Counted from the stretch's first letter, positions 8,205-18,207 are shown. The stretch is 64,000 bases of DNA from Clostridiales bacterium (GCA_003452915.1 DMMZ01000043.1:9864-73863); one strand, 5' to 3'. Numbers and translations: made by a program. The notes: a model not told the origin generated them from the sequence alone.

Positions 8205-9437
8205 ATGTTTTTTACCGAAAACGAGGTTATGCAGTTCATAACAGAAAACGATGTTAAGTTTATCCGACTTTCCTACAACGATATTTACGGTACTCAGAAA
8301 AATGTTTCTATAATGCCGTCCGAACTTGGACGTGCTTTCAAGAGTGGAATATCCTTCGATGCGTCTGCTGTGCTGGGGTTTGGCGACGAGGTAAGATCGG
8401 ATTTATTTCTTTATCCCGATCCGTCAACCCTTGCTCTTTTACCCTGGCGTCCTTCACACGGCAGAGTTGTTAGATTTTTCTGCGACATAAAGCATCCTGA
8501 CGGCATTATTTTTGAGCTTGACAGCCGTAATATATTAAAAAATGCTATTTTCTACGCCGAAGAACGCGGATATAAGATTAGCTTCGGTGCAGAATGTGAG
8601 TTTTATCTTTTTAAATGCGATGCTGATGGTAATCCAACAGATATTCCTTTTGATAACGCCGGTTATATGGATGTTTCTCCGCTTGACAGAGGAGAGAATG
8701 TCCGTCGTGAAATCTGTCTGACTCTTGAGGATATGGGAATTACCCCAGAGGCATCTCATCATGAGGAAGGTCCAGGACAAAACGAAATAGATTTTAAATA
8801 CAGTGAACCTTTAATATCAGCAGATAACGTAACCACCTTTAAATGGGTGGTTAGAACTGTTGCGTCAAGAAACGGATTATATGCAACCTTTGACCCAAAA
8901 CCAATATTAAATCGCAGTGGCAATGGTTTTCATATAAATATGTCTCCCAAACGTATAAATGGAATAACCGAACCTGACGTTTTTAATTACTTTATGGCAG
9001 GCGTTCTTGACAGAGCAATAGAAATCAGTGCCTTTTTAAATCCTACCGAGGGTTCATATAAACGTTTAGGCGAATATAAAGCGCCCAAATACGTTACATG
9101 GTCAGAGCAAAACCGCTCACAGCTTATCAGAATACCTGCTGGGGAAAATGAATACAAACGCATTGAGCTGCGTTCACCCGATTGCAGCGCAAATCATTAT
9201 ATTGCTTATGCACTTCTTATTTATGCAGGTATAGAAGGTATAGATAATAAAAAGATTCCAGCAGAATCTGTAAATTTGAATCTTTACAAAGCAGAGCCTT
9301 CTGTAACTAATAAACTGCAAAAACTCCCCTCAAGCCTGAAAGAAGCAATAGAAATAGCCGATAAAAGTGATTTTATAAATAAATTTATTCCTAAGCGTGT
9401 TACCGAAGCGTATAAATTGCTGATCGGCAGAGAATAG
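8205..9437 (+). CDS. glnA: Type I glutamine synthetase family protein (short form)
   Basis: Predicted to form glutamine from glutamate and ammonia. 410 residues, shorter than the usual 440-470, with no adenylylation loop, consistent with Gram-positive regulation. Active-site blocks are GAECEFYLF (128-136), SHHEEGPGQNEIDF (184-197), GNGFHINMS (239-247), NRSQLIRIP (303-311) and ELRSPD (321-326). Two positions differ from most GSI: PGQNEIDF has Asn where His is common, and the following block is GNGFHIN rather than GSGMHVH. A TATAAT-like box at 8155-8160 may allow some separate transcription. It lies 2 bases before the ANTAR gene. Confidence 0.88.
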   Translation: MFFTENEVMQFITENDVKFIRLSYNDIYGTQKNVSIMPSELGRAFKSGISFDASAVLGFGDEVRSDLFLYPDPSTLALLPWRPSHGRVVRFFCDIKHPDGIIFELDSRNILKNAIFYAEERGYKISFGAECEFYLFKCDADGNPTDIPFDNAGYMDVSPLDRGENVRREICLTLEDMGITPEASHHEEGPGQNEIDFKYSEPLISADNVTTFKWVVRTVASRNGLYATFDPKPILNRSGNGFHINMSPKRINGITEPDVFNYFMAGVLDRAIEISAFLNPTEGSYKRLGEYKAPKYVTWSEQNRSQLIRIPAGENEYKRIELRSPDCSANHYIAYALLIYAGIEGIDNKKIPAESVNLNLYKAEPSVTNKLQKLPSSLKEAIEIADKSDFINKFIPKRVTEAYKLLIGRE

Positions 9438-9448
9438 GGGTGGCGGGT

Positions 9449-10036
9449 ATGTTGTTCGGCAAAACGCCGTACAGCGTGCTGGTGGTCTCAAGCGGAGAGA
9501 AGATTACTGAGTTTATAAAAGAAGTTCTGGATAACAGTGTCTATTCCCCTGTTGTTTTTACCGCAAGCGGTGGAGAGGCAAGGAATATCCTTATTTCGCA
9601 GAATTTTGACCTTGTTATAATTAACTCTCCTCTTAGCGACGAATTCGGCAGTGAACTTGCTTTTAAGCTGACCGAAAATTCAGTATGTGGCGTAATTATA
9701 CTAGTAAAAAGCGATATTTTTGATGAAATAAGTGAGCGTGTTGAACAATACGGCGTACTTGCTGTAAGCAAACCGATTTCCCGTGCGTTTTTTACTCAAG
9801 CTATAAAAATGTCGGTTGCTACTTTAGAACGTTTAAAACGGCTCGAAACAGAAAATAAAAAGCTTACATTAAAAATCGATGAGGTTAAGTTAATCGAAAG
9901 AGCAAAATTTGTATTAATCGAATATTTAAAAATGAACGAATCTCAGGCGCATAAATATATCGAAAAACAAGCTATGGATATGCGTGTTACTCGACGCGAG
10001 GTAGCGGAAAGTATAATAAAAACATATGAATACTAA
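9449..10036 (+). CDS. ANTAR-domain antiterminator with a degenerate receiver domain
   Basis: 195 residues; a GTG at 9440 is an alternative start, but ATG 9449 has GGGGTGG at a better distance. The C-terminal ~60 residues form the three-helix ANTAR RNA-binding domain (IERAKFVLIEYLKMNESQAHKYIEKQAMDMRVTR region, with the conserved helix pattern). The N-terminus has a receiver-like fold, but the usual acidic pair is SS (VVSSGE) and the phospho-acceptor position is Asn (DLVIINSPL), although the Lys of VSKPI is kept. It is therefore probably not phosphorylated. It most likely binds the hexaloop leaders at 2769-2784 and 2910-2923 and prevents termination in response to nitrogen state; target and signal are inference. 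Confidence 0.85.
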   Translation: MLFGKTPYSVLVVSSGEKITEFIKEVLDNSVYSPVVFTASGGEARNILISQNFDLVIINSPLSDEFGSELAFKLTENSVCGVIILVKSDIFDEISERVEQYGVLAVSKPISRAFFTQAIKMSVATLERLKRLETENKKLTLKIDEVKLIERAKFVLIEYLKMNESQAHKYIEKQAMDMRVTRREVAESIIKTYEY

Positions 10037-10114
10037 AAAATAGAGTTTTAATCTTTAGTATTTAGAAAAGCCATTGACGGTTTTTTAATTATCATTATAA
10101 AAACATCAGATTTT

Positions 10115-10141
10115 AAACCGAAAATTTATTTTCGGTTTTTA
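10115..10141 (+). terminator. Terminator after the glutamate synthase/glnA/ANTAR operon
   Basis: AAACCGAAAA and TTTTCGGTTT form a 10-bp stem around TTTA, followed by T residues. The rest of the 10037-10248 gap holds an AT-rich stretch with a TATAAT at about 10201 that probably starts the guaA transcript; no clear -35 box was seen. Confidence 0.8.
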
Positions 10142-10248
10142 CAAATTCTACAAGAAAATAAAATTGTTTTTATTGAATTCGGAACGGTTTTTTTGCTAAT
10201 TATATAATAATAAATAAAATATATAAGATTAAAAGAAAGGTTTTTAAA

Positions 10249-11775
10249 ATGGCGAATCAAATCGTTTTAGTTCTTGATTTTGGTGGGCAATACAAGGAGT
10301 TAATTGCACGTCGCGTACGTGAAAATAATGTTTTTTCCTACATTTTAAGCGGTGATACACCTATAGAGAAAATTAAAAAATACAATCCGATAGGAATAAT
10401 CCTCACTGGCGGACCGTCAAGCGTATATGCAGATGATTCTCCAAGGTGCGTTCGCGAATTATTCGAGCTTGGTATTCCGATTTTGGGAATTTGTTACGGA
10501 ATGCAGCTTATGTGCTATATGCTGGACGGAAATGTAAAGATGGGCGAAGTAAGCGAATACGGACAGACAAACTGCGAGATTGATACGGATAACAAGCTTT
10601 TTACGGGACTTGATAAAAAACAGACCGTACTTATGAGCCATACAGATAGGATTTTCGGACTTCCTAAGGGATTTGTTTCTATGGCAACAACCTCCGATTG
10701 CCCGATAGCAGCCTTTGGTAACCAAAGGCAAGGACTTTACGGACTGCAATTTCATCCAGAAGTCAACCACACAAAAAACGGAAAACAGATAATAAGAAAC
10801 TTTTTATACAATGTTTGCGGTGCGGTCGGTGATTACAACATGACCGATTACATTGAAAAGCAGGTAGAGGAAATAAGGCAAAAAATCGGCGATAAGCGAG
10901 TTTTACTTGCATTGTCTGGCGGTGTTGATTCATCTGTTTGTGCTGCCTTATTATCAAAAGCGATTCCGAATAAAGTTATCTGTATATTTGTTGATCACGG
11001 ATTTATGCGTAAGGACGAAGGTGATCAGATTGAAGCAATTTTTTCAAAACGTGACCTTGAGTTTATTCGGGTTAACGCTTCGGAGAAATTTTTGGACAAG
11101 TTAAAGGATGTTGCCGAGCCTGAGAAAAAGCGCAAGATAATAGGTGCGGAATTTATAAAAGTTTTTGAAGAACAAGCGAAAAAGTTGGGAAATATTGAGT
11201 TTTTGGCACAGGGAACAATATATCCCGATATAATAGAATCAGGGAACGATAAAGCGGCTACAATAAAAAGTCATCACAATGTAGGTGGTTTACCGGATAT
11301 TATGAACTTTGAAGGTATTGTTGAGCCGCTTAGAGGCCTTTTCAAGGATGAAGTTCGTACAGTCGGCAAAAAGTTGGGATTGCCGTCATATTTAATTAAC
11401 CGTCAGCCGTTCCCCGGACCGGGACTTGCGATACGTATAATCGGTGATGTTTCCAAAGAAAAGTGTGATATTCTCCGCGAAGCGGATGCTATTGCACGTG
11501 AGGAAATTGACAAACTGCGTAATAAGCCAAACCAGTATTTTGCAGTGTTAACCAATTCACGTTCTGTTGGAGTTATGGGTGACGGAAGAACATATGACTA
11601 TGCCGTTGCAATAAGAGCTGTAAAGACAGATGATTTTATGACAGCGGAATTTATGAAGCTGCCGTACAACACACTTGAACGAGTTTCAAGAAGAATTACA
11701 AACGAAGTAGACGGCGTCAACAGGGTTGTATACGATATTACAGATAAACCGCCGGCAACCGTTGAATGGGAATAA
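10249..11775 (+). CDS. guaA: GMP synthase (glutamine-hydrolysing)
   Basis: Converts XMP to GMP using glutamine-derived ammonia and ATP. 508 residues, the standard bacterial length. The glutaminase domain has the nucleophile Cys82 in GICYGMQ and His169/Glu171 in FHPEV. The ATP-pyrophosphatase domain has SGGVDSS at 223-229. The C-terminal dimer domain ends in the conserved KPPATVEWE. AAAGAAAGG precedes the ATG. It is followed 45 bases later by pyrG, and the three genes guaA-pyrG-nadE form a second rightward unit of ammonia-dependent enzymes. Confidence 0.97.
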   Translation: MANQIVLVLDFGGQYKELIARRVRENNVFSYILSGDTPIEKIKKYNPIGIILTGGPSSVYADDSPRCVRELFELGIPILGICYGMQLMCYMLDGNVKMGEVSEYGQTNCEIDTDNKLFTGLDKKQTVLMSHTDRIFGLPKGFVSMATTSDCPIAAFGNQRQGLYGLQFHPEVNHTKNGKQIIRNFLYNVCGAVGDYNMTDYIEKQVEEIRQKIGDKRVLLALSGGVDSSVCAALLSKAIPNKVICIFVDHGFMRKDEGDQIEAIFSKRDLEFIRVNASEKFLDKLKDVAEPEKKRKIIGAEFIKVFEEQAKKLGNIEFLAQGTIYPDIIESGNDKAATIKSHHNVGGLPDIMNFEGIVEPLRGLFKDEVRTVGKKLGLPSYLINRQPFPGPGLAIRIIGDVSKEKCDILREADAIAREEIDKLRNKPNQYFAVLTNSRSVGVMGDGRTYDYAVAIRAVKTDDFMTAEFMKLPYNTLERVSRRITNEVDGVNRVVYDITDKPPATVEWE

Positions 11776-11820
11776 CCAATATTAATAATTCTGCTCCCTA
11801 ACGAAAGGATAATAAAATCT

Positions 11821-13431
11821 ATGACTAAATATATATTTGTAACCGGAGGTGTAGTTTCCGGTTTAGGAAAGGGTATAACAGCTGCTTCTCTTGGAAGACT
11901 TCTTAAGGCAAGAGGTCTTAAGGTCGCTGCGCAAAAGCTGGACCCGTATATAAATGTTGATCCCGGTACGATGAGTCCTTTTCAACATGGCGAAGTCTAT
12001 GTTACAGAGGATGGAGCGGAAACTGACCTAGACCTCGGGCATTACGAGAGATTTATCGATGAGGATTTAAATAAGTATTCCAACCTTACTACAGGAAAGA
12101 TTTACTGGAACGTACTTAACAAAGAAAGAAAAGGAGAATATCTCGGAGAAACCGTACAGGTTATTCCTCACATTACAAACGAGATTAAAAAATTCATTTA
12201 CTCGGTTGGCAAAAAGACAGATGCTGATATTGTAATAACTGAAATAGGCGGAACAGCAGGTGATATTGAGAGCCAACCATTTTTGGAGGCAATCAGACAG
12301 GTTGCGCTTGAGGTTGGTTATCAAAACCGACTTTTCATTCATGTTACTTTAGTTCCCTATTTAAAAAGTTCGGGAGAACATAAATCAAAACCTACCCAGC
12401 ATTCGGTTAAAGAATTGCAGGGAATGGGTATCGCACCTGATATTATTGTACTTAGATGTGATGAGCCGCTTGAAGACGGACTTATGAATAAAATCAGTCT
12501 TTTTTGTAATGTAAAAAGGGAGTGCGTTATTCAAAATATAACCCTTCCTGTGTTATACGAAGCACCGATTATGCTTGAGGAAAATAACTTTTCCTCAATA
12601 GTCTGCAACCAACTCGGATTAAACACTGCTCCGCCCGATTTAAGCGACTGGCAGAATATGCTCAACCGTATCCGCAACAGAACCAAGATGGTCAGAATTG
12701 CACTTGTCGGGAAATATGTCAAGTTACACGATGCTTACCTTTCGGTGGCTGAGGCACTTCGCCATGCGGGATATGAAAACAGCTCTAGAATTGATATTAA
12801 TTGGATAGACAGCGAGAATATTACAAATGATAATGCAGCCTGCCTGCTTTCCGATTGCGATGGAATTCTTATACCGGGTGGTTTTGGAAACAGAGGTATT
12901 GAAGGAAAAATTCTTGCATGTAAATATGCAAGAGAAAACAACATTCCTTATCTTGGAATTTGTCTTGGCATGCAGATAGCTGTTATTGAATTTGCCCGTA
13001 ATGTATGCGGAATCACAGATGCAAATTCTGGTGAGTTTGACGAGAATGGTGCTAATAAGGTAATAGACTTTATGTCCGACCAGTCGAATTCTATAAATAA
13101 AGGCGGCACAATGCGTTTAGGAAGCTACCCATGCAAAATTATACCTAACAGTATTATGGAAAAAGCTTACGGTCGGCAGCTAATATCTGAGCGTCACAGA
13201 CACCGTTATGAATTCAATAACGAGTATAAAGAACTTTTTGAGAAAAACGGATTGGCGATAAGCGGAACTTCACCAAACGGTGAAATAGTAGAAACGGTTG
13301 AATTACATAAAAATGACTATTTTATCGGCGTACAGTTCCATCCTGAGTTTAAAAGCCGCCCCAACCGCGCACATCCATTATTTGCTGGACTCATAAAAGC
13401 CGCACTGGAACACCAGTCACGAAAGGAATGA
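11821..13431 (+). CDS. pyrG: CTP synthase
   Basis: Aminates UTP to CTP using glutamine and ATP. 536 residues. The N-terminal synthase domain carries [11 protein letters not shown] (9-19). The C-terminal glutaminase has Cys381 in GICLGMQ and His507/Glu509 in FHPEF. AAAGGA lies upstream of the ATG. The gap to guaA shows no reiterative-G leader of the kind that controls pyrG in Bacillus. The stop is followed 6 bases later by nadE. Confidence 0.97.
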   Translation: MTKYIFVTGGVVSGLGKGITAASLGRLLKARGLKVAAQKLDPYINVDPGTMSPFQHGEVYVTEDGAETDLDLGHYERFIDEDLNKYSNLTTGKIYWNVLNKERKGEYLGETVQVIPHITNEIKKFIYSVGKKTDADIVITEIGGTAGDIESQPFLEAIRQVALEVGYQNRLFIHVTLVPYLKSSGEHKSKPTQHSVKELQGMGIAPDIIVLRCDEPLEDGLMNKISLFCNVKRECVIQNITLPVLYEAPIMLEENNFSSIVCNQLGLNTAPPDLSDWQNMLNRIRNRTKMVRIALVGKYVKLHDAYLSVAEALRHAGYENSSRIDINWIDSENITNDNAACLLSDCDGILIPGGFGNRGIEGKILACKYARENNIPYLGICLGMQIAVIEFARNVCGITDANSGEFDENGANKVIDFMSDQSNSINKGGTMRLGSYPCKIIPNSIMEKAYGRQLISERHRHRYEFNNEYKELFEKNGLAISGTSPNGEIVETVELHKNDYFIGVQFHPEFKSRPNRAHPLFAGLIKAALEHQSRKE

Positions 13432-13437
13432 TTTGAA

Positions 13438-14169
13438 ATGATTAGAGATTATAAAAAAGAAACCGAAAACAGAATAGCCTTTATAAAAAGCGTATTATCC
13501 GAAAGTAAAGCTGCCGGAATTATTTACGGAAACAGCGGTGGTAAGGACAGCGCGCTTGTAGGTATTCTTTGTAAAAAAGCTTGTGAAAACACGGTCGGTC
13601 TTATGATGCCCTGTCAGTCAAAACGCAATTTCGGTGAGGATCTGGAGGATGCTTGTGATGTAGCCAACAAATTTGGTGTTGAATACCGCACTGTTGATCT
13701 AAGTGAATTAAAGGCTCTTGCGATGAAAATATACGAAGAGCATACAACACTTACGGATACTGCTATAGCAAATATTGCTCCCAGATTGAGAATGTTAACT
13801 CTTTACACTATAGGAGCATCCGAAAACCGTCTAGTTGCCGGAACAGGCAATCGTAGCGAGGGTTATATGGGATATTTTACCAAGTGGGGCGATGGAGCAT
13901 ATGATTTTAATCCGATAGCAGACCTTACGGTTACAGAGATTTATGAATTTTTAAATTACCTCGGAGCGCCCGAAAATATTATACAAAAAGCTCCCTCAGC
14001 AGGATTATTTGAAGGTCAGACCGATGAAAAAGAAATGGGCATAACATATGCTGAAATCGATAATTATCTCTTAAACGGTGTTGTTAGCCAGGAAAACATA
14101 AAAATTATAGAAAAATTTCATAATATCAGTGAGCACAAACGCTGTTCTCCAAAAGCATATAACGAATAA
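13438..14169 (+). CDS. nadE: NAD+ synthetase, ammonia-dependent
   Basis: Amidates nicotinate adenine dinucleotide to NAD+ with ATP. 243 residues, single-domain form without the N-terminal glutaminase, so it uses free ammonia. The PP-loop is SGGKDSA at 33-39; AGTGNRSEGYMGYFTKWGDG is the NaAD/ATP site. AAAGGAATG lies before the start. It is the last gene of guaA-pyrG-nadE; no strong terminator follows in 14170-14360, only AT-rich DNA. Confidence 0.95.
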   Translation: MIRDYKKETENRIAFIKSVLSESKAAGIIYGNSGGKDSALVGILCKKACENTVGLMMPCQSKRNFGEDLEDACDVANKFGVEYRTVDLSELKALAMKIYEEHTTLTDTAIANIAPRLRMLTLYTIGASENRLVAGTGNRSEGYMGYFTKWGDGAYDFNPIADLTVTEIYEFLNYLGAPENIIQKAPSAGLFEGQTDEKEMGITYAEIDNYLLNGVVSQENIKIIEKFHNISEHKRCSPKAYNE

Positions 14170-14364
14170 TATACGAATAAAAAGCATAGTTGATGTATAA
14201 TTATAAAATGTTAAAGTTAAGAAAAATAATATACATTTATTACTAAAAATAAAAATTTAGCCTTATATCGCTTTATTTGCAATGAATTTGATTTTTGTAT
14301 TTGAACAAAATGCAAAAATATTCTACAAAAAAATTGCTGATTTTATACATATAGCATAATATAC

Positions 14365-14393
14365 TTGACAAAAATTTTGTATTATGATAGAAT
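14365..14393 (+). promoter_or_regulatory. Promoter of the lipoprotein/oligopeptide transporter operon
   Basis: TTGACA at 14365-14370, 17-base spacer, TAGAAT at 14388-14393. It lies about 60 bases before the ATG at 14453. The remainder of the 14170-14452 gap shows nothing else recognisable. Confidence 0.75.
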
Positions 14394-14452
14394 ACACAGT
14401 AAATTGAACGATTTTTAAGCATCTTTTAAGTTAAAGCGTTACGGGGAATAAT

Positions 14453-15721
14453 ATGAAATCGATTAAATATATAATACTTATAATAATATCGACGGTATTA
14501 ATGTTAACTATATCTTCTTGCAAAGTAGGATCTGATTCTTTTCAAGAACCGTGGGAGATTAATAGTAACTTTGTCTATAGTGTTGTTTATGAGGGAATGG
14601 GTGGAACTATAAACACTTTAAGCTCCAGAACGGTTTGGTATGCAGGCGATTCATTATTAAAAGAACCCGGAGGTGCCTACGGAATGCTTGTAAAGCCGGT
14701 TAAGGGCAATCTGGTTGTATTGGGTTGGTATACTTCATATGAAAATGTCGGCACTGACCAAGAACCTGTCTATGAATATAAAGAAGAAGACAGATGGGAT
14801 TTTAATAACGACAGAATAAATGAAAGCAATACTGACGAAAACAAACAACTTACGCTTTATGCACGTTGGATTGATTCGCCATCTATTTACTTTTTAGATG
14901 CTGATAATACAGAGAATGTATTGTTGAAATGGCAAAATGTTGATGTTACACAAACTTTATCCAGGCCATCTACAACAGAAAAAGTTACAATCCAAAAAGA
15001 TAATAAGACTTTTACACTGCTCGATTATTTTTACGACAAGGAATTGACGCAGAAGGTTATTTGGGGCGACGGAAGCCGTAGTGTAGAAGAAATAATTGCT
15101 TCACAGGATGGTGATTCGGGTGTATATATCTACTGTAAATACATAGAAGGTGAATATACTAGAATAAAAAGTATTACAGATATAAAGAATATCGATAATT
15201 TTAACGGAAATTGTATTCTTGCGAATGATATAGATGCGGAAAATGCAAACTGGACTCCTCTCAGAAACAAAAATGACGATCCATTTACCGGAATTTTCAT
15301 TGGAAACGGCTATACAATATCCAATATTAATATAACTGCAACCAACAAAGTTAGCGGTGTTGCTTCTGCAGGTGCAAAAGAAAAATCTTATGGCTTATTT
15401 GGTTTACTTTCAGGAGCAACTTTTAAAGGCTTTAATTTTAAAAATGTTACAATAAACATAGGAAATACAAGCAATGTAGATTTATGCACAGGTGTTTTCG
15501 GCGGTAGAGCAACAGGAACTACCTTCGAGAATTGCAGCATACAAGGTTTTACAGTTATTTCTGACGGACAGGTTAAGGTTAAAGTTTATTTAGGCAAAGC
15601 AGCGTATTTAGATGAAACCTGTACGGTCACAGACAGTAATTTTGATGAACCTGTTACTGAGGGACTTGAAATTAACAGCGAAAATTTAATAACTGGTGAT
15701 CAAACGCCTGTTATAGATTAA
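14453..15721 (+). CDS. Secreted lipoprotein with InlB-type (Listeria-Bacteroides) repeat
   Basis: 422 residues. A type II signal peptide ends in the lipobox ISSC, so it should be anchored to the outer face of the membrane. Residues about 40-145 look like an InlB B-repeat/Flg_new unit (VVYEGMGG..., closing in LTLYARW). Residues about 235-370 have the GLUG-like pattern (NDIDAENANWTPL, FTGIFIGNGYTISNI, SYGLFG, FENCSI). Such domains are found in adhesins and surface proteins of gut bacteria. It directly precedes the peptide-binding protein gene and shares its promoter, so it may assist substrate capture; that role is inference. Confidence 0.7.
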   Translation: MKSIKYIILIIISTVLMLTISSCKVGSDSFQEPWEINSNFVYSVVYEGMGGTINTLSSRTVWYAGDSLLKEPGGAYGMLVKPVKGNLVVLGWYTSYENVGTDQEPVYEYKEEDRWDFNNDRINESNTDENKQLTLYARWIDSPSIYFLDADNTENVLLKWQNVDVTQTLSRPSTTEKVTIQKDNKTFTLLDYFYDKELTQKVIWGDGSRSVEEIIASQDGDSGVYIYCKYIEGEYTRIKSITDIKNIDNFNGNCILANDIDAENANWTPLRNKNDDPFTGIFIGNGYTISNINITATNKVSGVASAGAKEKSYGLFGLLSGATFKGFNFKNVTINIGNTSNVDLCTGVFGGRATGTTFENCSIQGFTVISDGQVKVKVYLGKAAYLDETCTVTDSNFDEPVTEGLEINSENLITGDQTPVID

Positions 15722-15751
15722 AAACGAAAATTATTTTAGGAGGGTATTTTG

Positions 15752-18178
15752 GTGAAATTTACAAAGAAACTATTAGTGCTTTTACTTTGCTTTGCATTTG
15801 TATTTAGCGCTACCGCTTGTGGCGATAAACCAGGTGAAGAATCTACTACCAGTGAAACATCAACAGACGTCGTTGCGGCTAAACCTGATTTTCCTGCAGA
15901 CAGAAGAGATGCTTCGACTCGTACAGGCAATAACGCAACAAAACCGCTCGTTATCAGCTCAGGAACTATGGACGGTAAATTTAATCCGTTCTATGCAACC
16001 AGCCAGTATGACGTTGATGTTGTTGACATGACACAAATTTTCTTAATCGTTCAATCCGAGAAAGCAGAGCCTGTAGCAGGCATTAACGAAAACACATATG
16101 CTTTAAGCTACACAATGACCGTTAATGATGATGAGACTGAAAGTACATATAAGTTTATTCTCAAAAACGGCATAACCTTCAGTGATGGTACACCTGTTAC
16201 CGGCAAGGATTTATTATTTAATCTTTATGAATTGCTTGATCCAGCATATACAGGTTCCAGCACACTTTATTCAATGGATATTAAGGGACTTAAGTCCTAT
16301 AGAACTCAGGTTCTCGAAGAAAGTGCTGCTGAAGAAAAAGAAGAAGAATTTGCAACAGCTGCTCTTGCCAGAGTAGAAGCTTTAGTTGCCGGTGAAGGCA
16401 CAGATGAAGATAAAGAAGCTGCTTGGGCAAAAGTTAAAGAATATATTACAGAGGACTCGGGTGTTCTTGGTGGTTATCTTGCTCAAGGATATACACTTGC
16501 CGATTTTGGTATAGGTACAGCTTGGCCTGAGGATTTCCAGGCAACAGCGGTTGTCCTTGGTTATATGGGTAATATCACCTGCGAAGATGGTACAATAACA
16601 GCAGTTGATACAAATGTAGATCTCGCAAAGCTTGCAACATATACAGAAGAAGAAGCTATTGACCTTGCATACAATTATACAAAAGCAAATATGACAATTG
16701 AAGAATATGACCTTGGATTTGGATGGACTGTTGTAACAAATGGTAGCGCTGAAGGCGCATCTGACGCTTCTGACATGTTCACAGTATTCAAAGCTGACGA
16801 AACAGCTGCATACCTTGAAGAAAACAAGGGTACTGTAAAATCCATTTCAGGTATCACACTTGATACAGTAACCGAAGATGGCGTAGAGCGTGAAAGACTT
16901 ACTGTCGTTATTAATGGCGTAGATCCTAAAGCTATATGGAACTTCGGTTTCCAGGTTGCTCCATTGAAACATTATTCAACAGAGGATCTTGCATCAAAAG
17001 CTAATGGTGTTGATGCTTTCGGTGTCGATTTTGCAAGCAAAGAATTCCAGGAGCAGCTTAAACAAAAAGTAGTTCCTATAGGAGCAGGTCCTTATATTGC
17101 TGCTGATAACGAAGGTGTTGCAACCACAGATTTCGACGAATTCTTTAATGATGGTGTCGTAAATTATGTAGCAAACGATAACTTTATGCTTGCAGCACCG
17201 AAAATTAAGTATGTTCGTTATTTTACAGTACCTCTTGGAAGTGAGCTTACGTCACTTCAAAATGATGAAGTACATTATTCTGATCCCAATGCAACCACAG
17301 ACAATATAAACGAAATCGCAAATACAGAATTAAAAAATATACTTGTTGATAACCTTGGATATGGTTATATCGGAATGAACTCTCAGCTTATTCCTGACCT
17401 TAATGCAAGAAAAGCTCTTGCTTCTGCACTTGACGTTGAACTTGCACTTGAATATTATACCGGCGGTCTTGCAACAAACATCTACCGCAGCATGTCCAGA
17501 GTAAGTTGGGCATATCCGGAAGATGCAACTTCTATGTACCCATTCGATGAGACTGGTGAAGCATCCAAGGAATTCTTCCTTGCATCTGAAAGTTTTAAAG
17601 AAGTTGATGGCAAGATTGTAAATGCTGATGGTTCTGAAGTTAAGTACTCTTTTGTACTTCCTTCTGACGCTAACGACCATCCAGCAGGTCAGATATTCCT
17701 TAAAGCTAAAGAAGTTCTTGCAAAAATCGGTGTAAATATTACTATCGAAGTAGATACAGGACTACTTAACAAGCTTCAAAACAATGTTGTTGCTGTTTGG
17801 GCAGCTGCATGGCAGGCAACAATAGATCCGGACGTTTTCCAGACCTATTATTCCGGTCCTGAAAACACCTCCGAGTCGCCTATTAGCTACGGCTTGTACT
17901 GGCTCTATCAGAACGGAACTGATGAAGAAAAAGCACTTCTTGTAGAAGTAAATGAGCTTATTATGCAAGCTCGTAAATCCTTGAACGTTGAGGAAAGAAA
18001 GCCTGTTTACTCTGATTGCTTGGATAAAGTTTTGGAACTTTGTGTTGAAATTCCGACATATCAGAGAAAGAACATGTATGTTTATAACAGCGATGTTATA
18101 GACGGTGATTCTTTGTGGCAGGATGTTACCCCGTACAAGGGACCGATCGAAGAAATTTGGAATGTCAGCCTTAAGTAA
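15752..18178 (+). CDS. Oligopeptide ABC transporter substrate-binding lipoprotein (SBP family 5), enlarged
   Basis: 808 residues, against about 540 for usual OppA/DppA proteins. The lipobox FSATAC follows a typical signal peptide. The family 5 pattern is clear (NGITFSDGTPVTGKDLLFN; ARKALASALD). Between about residues 175 and 355 lies an acidic, Ala/Glu-rich insertion absent from ordinary family members, which accounts for much of the extra length. GTG 15752 is chosen over TTG 15749 because AGGAGGG then sits 7 bases away. Captures peptides outside the cell for the permeases encoded downstream. Confidence 0.9.
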   Translation: MKFTKKLLVLLLCFAFVFSATACGDKPGEESTTSETSTDVVAAKPDFPADRRDASTRTGNNATKPLVISSGTMDGKFNPFYATSQYDVDVVDMTQIFLIVQSEKAEPVAGINENTYALSYTMTVNDDETESTYKFILKNGITFSDGTPVTGKDLLFNLYELLDPAYTGSSTLYSMDIKGLKSYRTQVLEESAAEEKEEEFATAALARVEALVAGEGTDEDKEAAWAKVKEYITEDSGVLGGYLAQGYTLADFGIGTAWPEDFQATAVVLGYMGNITCEDGTITAVDTNVDLAKLATYTEEEAIDLAYNYTKANMTIEEYDLGFGWTVVTNGSAEGASDASDMFTVFKADETAAYLEENKGTVKSISGITLDTVTEDGVERERLTVVINGVDPKAIWNFGFQVAPLKHYSTEDLASKANGVDAFGVDFASKEFQEQLKQKVVPIGAGPYIAADNEGVATTDFDEFFNDGVVNYVANDNFMLAAPKIKYVRYFTVPLGSELTSLQNDEVHYSDPNATTDNINEIANTELKNILVDNLGYGYIGMNSQLIPDLNARKALASALDVELALEYYTGGLATNIYRSMSRVSWAYPEDATSMYPFDETGEASKEFFLASESFKEVDGKIVNADGSEVKYSFVLPSDANDHPAGQIFLKAKEVLAKIGVNITIEVDTGLLNKLQNNVVAVWAAAWQATIDPDVFQTYYSGPENTSESPISYGLYWLYQNGTDEEKALLVEVNELIMQARKSLNVEERKPVYSDCLDKVLELCVEIPTYQRKNMYVYNSDVIDGDSLWQDVTPYKGPIEEIWNVSLK

Positions 18179-18207
18179 TTTGATTTAGATATCAAATTTA
18201 TTGATCA

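Noticed and set aside
16320..16440. Frameshift or gene fusion as the cause of the long binding protein
   Set aside because: The frame is continuous, codon use is even, and the insertion has coherent amphipathic sequence rather than out-of-frame noise.
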